Below, piece by piece: positions 1 through 7,983 of a stretch of DNA of 36,337 nucleotides. The stretch comes from Oscillospiraceae bacterium (lineage in GTDB: Bacteria; Bacillota; Clostridia; Oscillospirales; Acutalibacteraceae). The position numbers and the translations under genes are program-made. The stretch covers positions 1 to 36,337 of the forward strand of contig SVPQ01000023.1 in assembly GCA_015065845.1 (NCBI GenBank). The letters run 5' to 3'. The stretch's first letter is position 1, and the number at the start of each line of letters is the position of its first letter. Below the pieces are notes generated by a model. That model was not told the origin of the DNA. It made no database searches and saw nothing but the letters and a program-made list of their open reading frames with translations.

Positions 1-23
1 TTGCATTTTGCATTCTGCATTCA
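1..23. repeat. short word repeat, GCATT(C/T)T type
   Basis: This is an imperfect tandem repeat of the word TTGCATT/CTGCATT at the window edge. The same words recur at 2871-2900, after engB. It lies just downstream of the LRR gene's stop and is probably cut by the window boundary. It has no coding potential. Confidence 0.6.
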
Positions 24-48
24 GTAAAAAGGTGTTACCTTTTTACTG
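22..48 (-). terminator. hairpin over the LRR gene stop codon
   Basis: The arms CAGTAAAAAGG (22-32) and CCTTTTTACTG (38-48) are perfectly complementary over 11 bp with a 5-base loop. The loop carries the stop codon of the minus-strand LRR gene (TAA, 35-37). No clean U-tract follows on the minus strand (TGAATGC), so it may be a transcript-end stabiliser rather than a classical intrinsic terminator. Confidence 0.5.
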
Positions 49-2272
49 AACCGCTTGCTTTAAACGTACTCTTATAACTACCATTAACTGCTCTTACAGT
101 GTAGCGGTATTTTACACCTTTCTTTGCTGTTTTGTCGGTGTATGATTTTGAACTTGCTTTTGCAGTTTTTATTCCTTTCCAACTACCCCATTCTTTTGTT
201 TTGGTGTTGTAAGTACTTCTGTAAATTTTGTAACTTGTTGCGTTTGCCGCAGTTGACCAGGTTACTTTTACACCATTACTTACTTTTGCCACTTTTACAG
301 TTGGGGTTACATTATATTTTATTGTGTCTGTTGACTTATATTTACTCTTTACACTACCATTAACTGCTTTTACTGTGTAACGGTATTTTGTACCGAGTTT
401 TGCTTTTTTATCTGTAAAACTTGTTTTGGTGTAACCGGATTTGAGTTTTTTCCAGTCGCCCCATTTTTTAGTTTTTGCGTTATATGTTCTTCTGTAAACT
501 GTGTAAGTTTCTGCATTTTCTATTGCTTTCCAGCTTACCTTTACACCGCTTGATGTACTCTTTACAGATACTTTTGGTGTTGAAAGAGTTGTTAATTTTT
601 TGTATGTATGAGCAAACTCGCTGTACTGCCCCGCATTACCCATTTCATCCATCGCCGCAACTGCATAACAGTATGTTTCACCGTCTACTGCGGTCCAATC
701 GGTAAATGCTAAAGTTGAAGGACCTACTACTGCTAATTGCTGATATACATATTCACCCGCTTCATTCTGAACGAGTTTAAATACTATATAGCCCTCTGTA
801 CCATTTACTTTTTGCCAGGTGAATTTTATACCATTCTGTTCTGATGTTATACTGGTTATTATTGGGGCAGAAAATCTTACTAATTCAGGAATAGATGTAA
901 TATCAGTTTTTGCGTCACATCTTGTACAATGTCTTGATTTTGAGCCCGCTTCGTCATAAGTAGGATTTTTATCAATTGTAAAGTCTTTCGCATAATTGTG
1001 ACCAAGTACAGAAATTGTTTCTGATTTTGACTCGTAGCAAACATTACATACATAAGTTTTTTCGCCTACAGTTGTACAAGTAGGGTGAAGTGTTACTGAA
1101 CCACTATTCCATTTGTGTCCTGTTGCAGTGATTGATTCTGTATAACTGTCACCGCAAGTTGTACAAGTAAATGTTTTTGTTCCTGCTTCTGTACAGGTTG
1201 GTTGTTTAATTACTTCTTCGTTATATTTATGTGTATGTACATCCGTGACTTCAATCTCTGAAAAAGTTATTTTGTTATCTTTTGCATATTTTTCAGCAGT
1301 ACTTCCTTTTGGTGCATAAATCACAAAACCATCAATATATATAAGTGTATCCTCCCAGAGGCTATATTTACAACCGAATGCATAATCACCAATATATGTT
1401 ACATTATTTGATAAAGTAACACTTTTAAGTGAATCACAATTATAAAATGCCATCTCCCCTATACTTGTTACAGAAGCAGGGATAGTTACATTTGAAAGAG
1501 ACTTACAACCTAAAAATGCACTCTCTCCTATATCGGTCACAGAATCACCAATTGTTAAATTTGTAAGTTCAGAACAATTATAAAAAGCACCTTTACCAAT
1601 AGTTTCAACATTGTTAGGAATGTTTATTGTTTTGAGTGACACACAAATATCAAAAGCATAGTCGCCAATGCTTTCCACACTGTCTGGAAGTGTAACATTT
1701 GTCAGATACGCAGCACCAAAAAAAGCGAAATCTTTTATTTTTTTTACATCTTGCGGTATTTCAAGTTGAGTTATTTTTGTCCCATTTAAATATAAATCTG
1801 CACAATTATTCAATGGATTGGAACCAAAATCCCCAAAGTCTATATTACACCAACTTTTTAAATCTGTTATATAAACCTTTGTAAGTTCATAACACGAATC
1901 AAATGCACCTTCGCGTATAGTTGTAACACCCTTACCAAGTGTTACACTCGCAAGCGATGTACAACTGGCAAAAGCACTACTACCGATGGTCGTTACACTA
2001 TCAGGTATTACTACACTTGTAAGATTATCACATTCATAAAATGCATAAGAATATATTTGAGTTACAGGTAACCCATTATATATACTTGGTATTGTAAGTG
2101 AACCTGATGCAGAAGTTCTGCATTCATAAACTTGATACATTGTACCACTTTCATTTAATCTGAATGTCAAATCACCAACACTTGCCGCATTTGCTAAGGG
2201 TGTTAATGGTGCAGTGGCAAAAACACCAATCACAAAAACAAATGCTAAAATCAAACTAATACACTTTTTCAT
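35..2272 (-). CDS. secreted BspA-like leucine-rich repeat protein with Cys-pair repeats and Fn3 domains
   Basis: A 745-residue exported protein. Residues 1-30 are a signal peptide (MKK start, hydrophobic core, ending near ANA-A). Residues about 70-305 are LRR_5/BspA-type repeats with the pattern SVTxIGxxAFxxCxxLxxVxI. Residues about 350-465 hold three repeats built as PTC-x3-G-x5-CxxC-x-GH; the third has Tyr in place of the first Cys (PTY, residues 437-439). Residues about 467-745 are three fibronectin type III-like modules. No LPXTG anchor or C-terminal membrane segment is visible, so retention at the surface is unexplained. An ATG at 2272 is preceded by AAGGAGG; an open frame continues upstream to 2392 but runs through a structured leader and terminator hairpin and is rejected. 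BspA-like proteins are usually linked to adhesion or glycan binding; the ligand here is unknown. Confidence 0.85.
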   Translation of the reverse strand: MKKCISLILAFVFVIGVFATAPLTPLANAASVGDLTFRLNESGTMYQVYECRTSASGSLTIPSIYNGLPVTQIYSYAFYECDNLTSVVIPDSVTTIGSSAFASCTSLASVTLGKGVTTIREGAFDSCYELTKVYITDLKSWCNIDFGDFGSNPLNNCADLYLNGTKITQLEIPQDVKKIKDFAFFGAAYLTNVTLPDSVESIGDYAFDICVSLKTINIPNNVETIGKGAFYNCSELTNLTIGDSVTDIGESAFLGCKSLSNVTIPASVTSIGEMAFYNCDSLKSVTLSNNVTYIGDYAFGCKYSLWEDTLIYIDGFVIYAPKGSTAEKYAKDNKITFSEIEVTDVHTHKYNEEVIKQPTCTEAGTKTFTCTTCGDSYTESITATGHKWNSGSVTLHPTCTTVGEKTYVCNVCYESKSETISVLGHNYAKDFTIDKNPTYDEAGSKSRHCTRCDAKTDITSIPELVRFSAPIITSITSEQNGIKFTWQKVNGTEGYIVFKLVQNEAGEYVYQQLAVVGPSTLAFTDWTAVDGETYCYAVAAMDEMGNAGQYSEFAHTYKKLTTLSTPKVSVKSTSSGVKVSWKAIENAETYTVYRRTYNAKTKKWGDWKKLKSGYTKTSFTDKKAKLGTKYRYTVKAVNGSVKSKYKSTDTIKYNVTPTVKVAKVSNGVKVTWSTAANATSYKIYRSTYNTKTKEWGSWKGIKTAKASSKSYTDKTAKKGVKYRYTVRAVNGSYKSTFKASGSVKR

Positions 2273-2308
2273 TATTTTTACCTCCTTAAAATTTTTGAAA
2301 ATAAAAAA

Positions 2309-2332
2309 GTGCGACCACCGAAGTAGTCGCAC
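2309..2332 (-). terminator. intrinsic terminator in the LRR gene leader
   Basis: On the minus strand a perfect 10-bp stem is closed by a C(UUCG)G tetraloop and followed immediately by TTTTTT. It lies 36 bases upstream of the LRR start codon and upstream of its ribosome binding site. It therefore either ends a separate small RNA or acts as an attenuator that must be bypassed for LRR expression. Confidence 0.85.
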
Positions 2333-2524
2333 AAAAAACGCAAACCCCGATAGTCGCCAAACTAACTCAATGTGAAATGGGTGCAAACGCACGCATCTAC
2401 AATCGTGTTGGAATTTGCATTTTTATCAAATTCATACACGATTATAAATATAACCAGAAAAAGCGTAATTATCCTATAAAAAGAAAAATACACCCAATTC
2501 CACATATATTCAGTTAGTTTGGCA
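2333..2524 (-). ncRNA. structured leader or small RNA of unknown class
   Basis: Read on the minus strand, a 12-bp helix pairs GCCAAACTAACT (2512-2523) with AGTTAGTTTGGC (2356-2367). Just inside, TGTGGAATTGGGTG (2491-2504) can pair with CACCCATTTCACA (2371-2383) with small bulges. A further hairpin at 2401-2443 has an 8-bp and a 7-bp perfect helix separated by a 2x2 internal loop. The terminator at 2309-2332 follows. The set resembles a riboswitch or stand-alone structured RNA. I do not recognise the class: it lacks the T-box GGGTGG element and the c-di-GMP-I signature. Confidence 0.55.
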
Positions 2525-2558
2525 ATTATAGTTTACCATATTTTTTTCAATTTAGCAA
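2525..2558 (-). promoter_or_regulatory. candidate promoter for the LRR leader
   Basis: On the minus strand TTGCTA (2553-2558) is 17 bases from TAAACT (2530-2535), which would start RNA almost exactly at the first base of the 12-bp leader helix. An overlapping alternative is TTGAAA (2545-2550) with TATAAT (2525-2530), but its 14-base spacing is short. Confidence 0.45.
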
Positions 2559-2577
2559 TAGTTTTTGTTAGTTTTGG

Positions 2578-2640
2578 TAGTTGCAAGTGTGCAAGTATGC
2601 AAGTGGCAAGAAAACAGGAAGCAGGAAATAGGAAATAGAT
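2578..2640. repeat. word repeats GCAAGT and GGAA(A/G)CAGG
   Basis: Two adjoining imperfect tandem repeats. The first uses the word (T)GCAAGTGTGCAAGTATGC, related in inverse orientation to 33221-33252. The second uses GGAAGCAGGAAATAGG, related to 13157-13198, 25843-25870 (inverse) and 30541-30558. No coding potential is seen. Confidence 0.6.
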
Positions 2641-2713
2641 TTTATAAAATGTGTTGCAAGCGATTGGGTTTTTGTAACATAAAAATCACTCCCACTACTA
2701 CGGGCGACCAATT

Positions 2714-2905
2714 TAATTCGGAATTCGTAATGCGTAATTCGGAATTAAAAGGTCTGCGACGCTATTATAATATTATAAAAACAACTACATTCGTTCATTA
2801 AAGTAAAAATGATAGAATGTAGTTTTTGTTATCTATATTTAATTATAATCAAGTCCGCAGGACTTCCGAAATTCTGCATTCTGCATTTTGCATTGTGCAT
2901 TATTC
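2714..2905. repeat. modular intergenic repeat with terminator, copy 1
   Basis: A composite of four parts: a TAATTCGGAATT-type word block (2714-2748); a mini-hairpin GTC-TGC-GAC followed by GCTATTATAA; a long terminator hairpin; then TAATTATAATCAA with an AAGTCC-GCA-GGACTT hairpin (2851-2865) and a TGCATT-word block ending at the engB stop. The same order of parts is found at 19190-19397 with different stem sequences. Confidence 0.65.
2783..2824 (-). terminator. terminator downstream of engB (bidirectional)
   Basis: A 10-bp stem AACTACATTC/GAATGTAGTT continues inward as TCATT/AATGA after a 2-base internal loop. On the minus strand it is followed by GTTTTTAT, and on the plus strand by TTTTTG, so it can work in both directions. 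It ends the tig-clpP-clpX-lon-engB transcripts. Confidence 0.75.
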
Positions 2906-3484
2906 CGCGTACTGTTGGAGCACTGCTTTGAGTGTTTCTACTCCGTCCCCTTTTTCAGATGAAAACGGAATAATTGTGAGTTCTTCGCCGAATTCTTTGA
3001 GTTCCTCACGAAGTCCCTCTACGCGTTCTTTGTACTGTGTTTTATTGAGCTTGTCGCTTTTGGTTGCGGCAACAATGAATGGAATTTCACAATCCTGTAA
3101 AAACTGCATCATAATATAATCATCTTCAGATGGTTTGTGACGCATATCTACAAGCTGAACAACAAGTTTTAGATTTCGTTCATTCTGAAAGTACCCTTCC
3201 ATCATTTCTGCCCAACGGCGTTTTTCACCTTTTGCAACTTTAGCATATCCGTAACCTGGCAAGTCAACAATTCTTACATCTTCTGTTCTGTAAAAATTAA
3301 TTGTAATTGTTTTGCCTGGTACAGATGAAACACGAGCCAGATTTTTTCTGTTAAAAAGTTTGTTGAGCATTGAAGATTTGCCGACATTTGACCTACCCGC
3401 AAATGCGATTTCTGTTACAGTTGATTCGGGAATTTGTGAAAGCGTACCGAATGCCGCTTCAAATTCTACTTTATTAAAGTTCAT
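2900..3484 (-). CDS. engB: ribosome biogenesis GTPase EngB (YsxC/YihA)
   Basis: A 194-residue small GTPase of the TrmE-Era-EngA-EngB-Septin group, needed in related bacteria for late 50S subunit assembly. Visible G motifs are G1 GRSNVGKS (30-37), G3 DLPGYGY (74-80), G4 TKSD (141-144) and an SSEKG G5-like segment near the C terminus. Length matches the family. It begins 18 bases after the lon stop with an AAAGGGG ribosome site. Placement directly after lon is the order known from Bacillus and many Clostridia, so it is probably co-transcribed with the protease genes. Confidence 0.95.
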   Translation of the reverse strand: MNFNKVEFEAAFGTLSQIPESTVTEIAFAGRSNVGKSSMLNKLFNRKNLARVSSVPGKTITINFYRTEDVRIVDLPGYGYAKVAKGEKRRWAEMMEGYFQNERNLKLVVQLVDMRHKPSEDDYIMMQFLQDCEIPFIVAATKSDKLNKTQYKERVEGLREELKEFGEELTIIPFSSEKGDGVETLKAVLQQYAE

Positions 3485-3502
3485 ATTTTAAAATCCCCTT
3501 TC

Positions 3503-5917
3503 TCAACAACAAACTGTAGTCTGTGATTCTTCGCTTGTTTCCTGAATTTTCACGGTAGTTTTCTTACTCTGTGGGGATTTCTTAGGTTTAGTCAACGCTA
3601 AATTCAAAACCTCATCAAGAGTAGAAACCGCAATAAACTGAATATTCTCTTTAACGACATCGTCAACCTTTTCTAAATCAGGAAGATTGTCTTTTGGAAT
3701 TAAAACAGTTTTCATTTTGTTTTTGTATGCCGCCATTGATTTTTCTTTCAATCCACCAATTGCGAGAACATTACCGCGTAATGAAATTTCACCAGTCATA
3801 GCAACATCTGGTTTTACAGGACGGTTTGTAAGAGCAGACACCAAAGCAGTAGTCATTGTGACACCAGCAGATGGGCCATCTTTTGGCACTGCTCCCTCCG
3901 GTGCATGAATATGAATATCTTTAGTCTTATAAAAATCAGGGTCAATTCCTAATTCATTCGCCCTGCTTCTTACAAAACTTACTGCAATTTTTGCAGACTC
4001 TTTCATAACATCGCCTAAAGAACCGGTAAGTTCAATTTTGCCTGTACCCTCTAAAATTGATGCTTCAATCTGCATAATTTCGCCACCGACTTTAGTCCAC
4101 GCAAGTCCATTGACTGCACCAATCATATTGTCTAAAGAAAGGTCAGTATCTTTATATTTTCTTGCACCTAAAAATTCTTCTAAATTGTCAGGTGTTACAG
4201 TAATTTTACCACTAAAACCATCTGCAAATTTAACTGCAGATTTTCTTAAAATTTTAGTTATAACTCTTTCTAAAGTTCTCACACCTGCTTCTTTTGTGTA
4301 ACCGTCTATAATAAGACGCAAAGCAGAATCTGTAATAGAAAGCATTTTAGTAGTTATATTAAAGTTTTTAAGTTGTTTTGGTACAAGGTGTTTTTTAGCG
4401 ATTCTGAATTTTTCTTCAGCGGTGTAACTGTAAAGTTCAATAATTTCCATTCTGTCGTAAAGCGGACCAGGAATAGAAGAAGCATCATTAGCAGTAGTAA
4501 TAAATAATACTTTACTTAAATCAAACGGTACATCTAAATAGTGGTCAAAGAATGTACTGTTTTGCTCACCGTCGAGAACTTCTAAAAGTGCAGAAGATGG
4601 GTCACCTTTATAATCGTTACCCAATTTGTCGATTTCATCGAGCAAAATGAGTGGATTTTTTGAACCCGCCTGTTCAACTGCAGAAATAATTCTACCAGGC
4701 ATAGCTCCTATATAAGTTCTTCTGTGACCACGGATTTCTGCTTCATCGTGAACACCACCAAGAGAAATTCGTGCATAATTTTTATTCATTGCTTTAGCAA
4801 GTGACTTTGCAATAGATGTTTTACCGACACCCGGAGGGCCTACAAGACAAAGAATCTGTGAATTAACATTTTCTGAAAGTTTTTTAACTGCAATAAGTTC
4901 TACAATTCTTTCTTTGACTTCGGTTAAACCATAATGGTCTTTATCTAAAACTTTTCTTGCTTTATCAAGATGTAACGAGTCTTTTGTTTCGTTGTTCCAA
5001 GGGAGCGCTAAAACCCTATCTAAATATGTACGGGTAACATTTGCTTCTGCACTACTACTTGAAAGTTTTAAAAGACGGTCACTTTCATCAAGAAGCTTTT
5101 TCTTGTATTTGTCTTCGAGTGGCAAAGCATTTATTTGTGCTTTATATTTTTCTGATTCTTCTTCAGGTGACTCTTCGTCATTTAACTCCTGAGAAATAAC
5201 CTTAAGTTGTTCACGAAGGAAATAATCTCTCTGATTTTTATCCATTCTCTCGTGAACTTCGTCGTGAATACTGTGTTGAAGACCGAGAATTTCAGTTTCT
5301 TTTATTAAAACACTGCAAAGTCTTTCTGCTCTTTTTAATGGATTCAATTCACTTAAAAGTGCTTGTTTGTCTTCAAACATTAAAAGAGTGTTGCTTACAA
5401 TGTAATCTGTTAAAGTGCCTACATTGTCTTCAGTATGAACAGTCATTTCAACATCAGGTGAAAGTCTTGGTAAAAGTTCTGCGTAATCATCAAACAAATC
5501 TCTTAATGTTCTGACTAACGCTTCACCGTAAGGTGCGTCAACTTTTCTTACAGGCTTCTCTGAAACCTCTGTAACAACTGCTTTTAAAATAGGTTTTGTT
5601 TTAATTGGCTCTGTTACAGTTGCTCTGTATTTACCCTCAACAACAACTCTTAAAACTTCTGTATTCGGAAGTTTAATAACTTGCTTTACTTCTGCTACAA
5701 CGCCGATTTTATTCAAATCTTTGAATTCAGGATTTTCTATATCTGCGTCTATTTGTGCAGTAAGGAAAATTTCACCTGTTGTATTTAAAGCGGCTCTTAT
5801 TGCCGAAATTGATTTTTGTCTTCCAACATCAAAATGTAATGTCATTTGTGGGAAAACAACCACGCCTCTCATTGCAAGAACGGGAAGCGTAGCTGTAATT
5901 GCATTTTTCTTAATCAT
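3503..5917 (-). CDS. lon: ATP-dependent protease Lon (LonA type)
   Basis: An 804-residue cytosolic AAA+ protease that degrades misfolded and regulatory proteins. The N-terminal LON substrate-binding domain spans about residues 10-205. A helical linker with a DYFLREQLK segment follows. The AAA+ module has Walker A GPPGVGKT (360-367) and Walker B LILLDEIDK. The Ser-Lys protease domain has PKDGPSAG with nucleophile Ser683 and the matching Lys726 in GGLKEK. It starts at ATG with AAAGGA upstream, 11 bases after the clpX stop, and is followed 18 bases later by engB. The tail ends in an acidic/Ser/Thr-rich stretch and an unusual Val-Cys-Cys terminus. All catalytic residues are intact. Confidence 0.97.
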   Translation of the reverse strand: MIKKNAITATLPVLAMRGVVVFPQMTLHFDVGRQKSISAIRAALNTTGEIFLTAQIDADIENPEFKDLNKIGVVAEVKQVIKLPNTEVLRVVVEGKYRATVTEPIKTKPILKAVVTEVSEKPVRKVDAPYGEALVRTLRDLFDDYAELLPRLSPDVEMTVHTEDNVGTLTDYIVSNTLLMFEDKQALLSELNPLKRAERLCSVLIKETEILGLQHSIHDEVHERMDKNQRDYFLREQLKVISQELNDEESPEEESEKYKAQINALPLEDKYKKKLLDESDRLLKLSSSSAEANVTRTYLDRVLALPWNNETKDSLHLDKARKVLDKDHYGLTEVKERIVELIAVKKLSENVNSQILCLVGPPGVGKTSIAKSLAKAMNKNYARISLGGVHDEAEIRGHRRTYIGAMPGRIISAVEQAGSKNPLILLDEIDKLGNDYKGDPSSALLEVLDGEQNSTFFDHYLDVPFDLSKVLFITTANDASSIPGPLYDRMEIIELYSYTAEEKFRIAKKHLVPKQLKNFNITTKMLSITDSALRLIIDGYTKEAGVRTLERVITKILRKSAVKFADGFSGKITVTPDNLEEFLGARKYKDTDLSLDNMIGAVNGLAWTKVGGEIMQIEASILEGTGKIELTGSLGDVMKESAKIAVSFVRSRANELGIDPDFYKTKDIHIHAPEGAVPKDGPSAGVTMTTALVSALTNRPVKPDVAMTGEISLRGNVLAIGGLKEKSMAAYKNKMKTVLIPKDNLPDLEKVDDVVKENIQFIAVSTLDEVLNLALTKPKKSPQSKKTTVKIQETSEESQTTVCC

Positions 5918-5928
5918 ATTATAATCCT

Positions 5929-7224
5929 TTATGATGCCTGATTTTTGCCTTTAGTTTTTCTTATAACAATCGGCTCTTCTTTACCATCAACTACATCTGC
6001 AGTTATTTTAACAATCTCTACAGTTTCATCTGATGGTACAGAGTACATTACAGGAACTAATATTTTTTCCATAAGTGCACGAAGACCTCTGGCACCTGTT
6101 TCTTTTTCAATTGTTAATTCTGCAACGCGTTTTACTGCATCTTCTGTAAAATCAAGTGCTACATTATCCATTTTGAAAAGGCTTTGGTATTGTCTTAAAA
6201 GTGCATTTTTAGGTTCTGTAATGATTTTTATAAGGGCATCTACATCTAAATCTTTTAATGAAGTAATAACAGGAATTCTGCCGACTAATTCAGGAATAAG
6301 TCCGAATTTTACAAGGTCTTGTGTTACAACCTTTGACATAATATCCATTTTCTTTAAATCTGTTTTTGAACGGATTTCGCTACCGAAACCGAGTACATTT
6401 TTGCCAAGTCTTTCTTCAACTAACTTTTCAATTCCTGCAAAAGCACCACCACAGATAAAGAGGATTTTTGAAGTATCTATCTGAATAAATTCCTGTTGCG
6501 GATGCTTTCTGCCACCTTGTGGCGGAACATTGGCAACTGTACCTTCAATAATCTTTAAAAGTGCTTGTTGAACACCCTCACCGCTAACATCTCGGGTTAT
6601 AGATGTATTTTCACTTTTTCTTGTGATTTTGTCGATTTCGTCTATATAAATAATACCTTTTTCTGCTTTTTCAATGTCAAAATCTGCCGCCTGAATAAGT
6701 CTTAAAAGGATATTTTCAACATCTTCACCGACATAACCTGCTTCTGTTAATGTAGTTGCGTCTGCAATAGCAAACGGAACATCCAGAATTTTTGCAAGAG
6801 TTGAAGCAAGTAATGTTTTACCTACACCAGTAGGACCTAATAAAAGCACATTACTTTTACCGATTTCAACATCATCAGTTTTTTCACAATAAACTCGTTT
6901 ATAATGGTTATAAACTGCAACAGATAAAACCTTTTTAGCCTCTTCCTGACCAATTACATATTCGTCAAGTTTTTCTTTGATTTCCATTGGTTTCGGAAGA
7001 ACAGTTTCTTTTTCTGCTTCCTGTGTTGCTTCTTCTATTGCTCTCTGAACATCTTCAGGGTCAAGTCCTTCCATTACCTGTAAGCAAAGTTCAACACATT
7101 CGTCACATATATAAACTCCGGGACCTGCTACAAGACGGTGTACTGCTTCCTGTGGTTTACCACAGAAAGAGCAACGCGGTCCGCTTGGTCTGGAGTTATT
7201 TTTATTGTTATCTTCTCGTGCCAA
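5929..7224 (-). CDS. clpX: Clp protease ATPase subunit ClpX
   Basis: A 431-residue AAA+ unfoldase that feeds substrates to ClpP. It has an N-terminal zinc-binding domain with Cys18, Cys21, Cys40 and Cys43, Walker A GPTGVGKT (130-137), Walker B IIYIDEID (191-198), a GYVGED pore loop and the [15 protein letters not shown] segment. The start chosen is TTG at 7224, eight bases after GGAGG. The open frame reaches a GTG at 7233, but that codon overlaps the GGAGG sequence and cannot be used with it. The gene sits 43 bases after clpP and 11 bases before lon, so clpP-clpX-lon-engB is probably one transcript. Confidence 0.95.
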   Translation of the reverse strand: MAREDNNKNNSRPSGPRCSFCGKPQEAVHRLVAGPGVYICDECVELCLQVMEGLDPEDVQRAIEEATQEAEKETVLPKPMEIKEKLDEYVIGQEEAKKVLSVAVYNHYKRVYCEKTDDVEIGKSNVLLLGPTGVGKTLLASTLAKILDVPFAIADATTLTEAGYVGEDVENILLRLIQAADFDIEKAEKGIIYIDEIDKITRKSENTSITRDVSGEGVQQALLKIIEGTVANVPPQGGRKHPQQEFIQIDTSKILFICGGAFAGIEKLVEERLGKNVLGFGSEIRSKTDLKKMDIMSKVVTQDLVKFGLIPELVGRIPVITSLKDLDVDALIKIITEPKNALLRQYQSLFKMDNVALDFTEDAVKRVAELTIEKETGARGLRALMEKILVPVMYSVPSDETVEIVKITADVVDGKEEPIVIRKTKGKNQAS

Positions 7225-7267
7225 AAAGAGCACCTCCGATTATTTGCCTTTAATTTATTTTCAAAAA

Positions 7268-7849
7268 TTATCTCTTATCGAGAATTTTGTCTACAATACC
7301 GTATTCGAGAGCATCTTCAGCTGTAAGCCAGTTGTCACGCTCAGTATCAATTGCAACCTGTTCAATTGGCTTACCAGTATTTTCAGCAAGTATTTTATTT
7401 AATCTTTGCTTTGTTCTCTGAATATGGTCTGCTGCTATAAGAATTTCTGTTGCCTGACCTTGTGCACCACCTGATGGCTGGTGAATCATAACTTCAGCAT
7501 TAGGGAGAATGTAACGCTTACCTTTTGCACCTGATGAAAGTAAAAACGCACCCATAGATGCAGCCATACCCATGCAGATAGTTGAAACATCACATTTGAT
7601 ATATTGCATTGTATCGTAGATTGCAAGACCTGCTGAAACACTACCGCCCGGGCTATTGATATAGAAACTAATATCTTTTTCAGGGTCCTGTGCTTCAAGG
7701 AAAAGAAGCTGAGCAACAACAACTGAAGCAGTTGCGTCATTAACCTCGTCTGAAAGAACGATAATTCTGTCGTTTAAAAGTCTTGAATAAATATCATAAG
7801 AACGTTCTCCGCGATTTGTTTGTTCTACAACATAAGGAATAAGTGGCAT
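7268..7849 (-). CDS. clpP: ATP-dependent Clp protease proteolytic subunit ClpP
   Basis: A 193-residue serine peptidase forming the tetradecameric proteolytic chamber that works with ClpX. The catalytic triad is at the usual positions: Ser98 in GMAASMGAF, His123 in MIHQPSGG and Asp172. The start ATG has a strong AGGAGG site seven bases upstream. It is 134 bases downstream of tig, with a hairpin between them, and 43 bases upstream of clpX. No CtsR-like GGTCAAA direct repeat was seen in the gap. Confidence 0.97.
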   Translation of the reverse strand: MPLIPYVVEQTNRGERSYDIYSRLLNDRIIVLSDEVNDATASVVVAQLLFLEAQDPEKDISFYINSPGGSVSAGLAIYDTMQYIKCDVSTICMGMAASMGAFLLSSGAKGKRYILPNAEVMIHQPSGGAQGQATEILIAADHIQRTKQRLNKILAENTGKPIEQVAIDTERDNWLTAEDALEYGIVDKILDKR

Positions 7850-7939
7850 AATAATTTCCTCCTAAACTTAAAATATATAAAATTATTGGATAAAATGGCA
7901 AAAATATTCAGATATTTACCATTCTATTATAAAACTCAA

Positions 7940-7969
7940 CCGCCGCAGCACTTTGCAGAACTGCGACGG
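7940..7969 (-). terminator. hairpin between tig and clpP
   Basis: CCGCCGCAG (7940-7948) and CTGCGACGG (7961-7969) pair over 9 positions with one mismatch. On the minus strand TTGAGTTTT follows, so the U-tract is weak. It may end part of the tig transcript and let clpP be expressed both by read-through and on its own. Confidence 0.5.
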
Positions 7970-7983
7970 AAATAAAGCTATAA

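Noticed and set aside
2273-2392. N-terminal 40-residue extension of the LRR protein frame
   Set aside because: It lies inside the terminator hairpin and structured leader; a good ribosome site and signal peptide begin at 2272.
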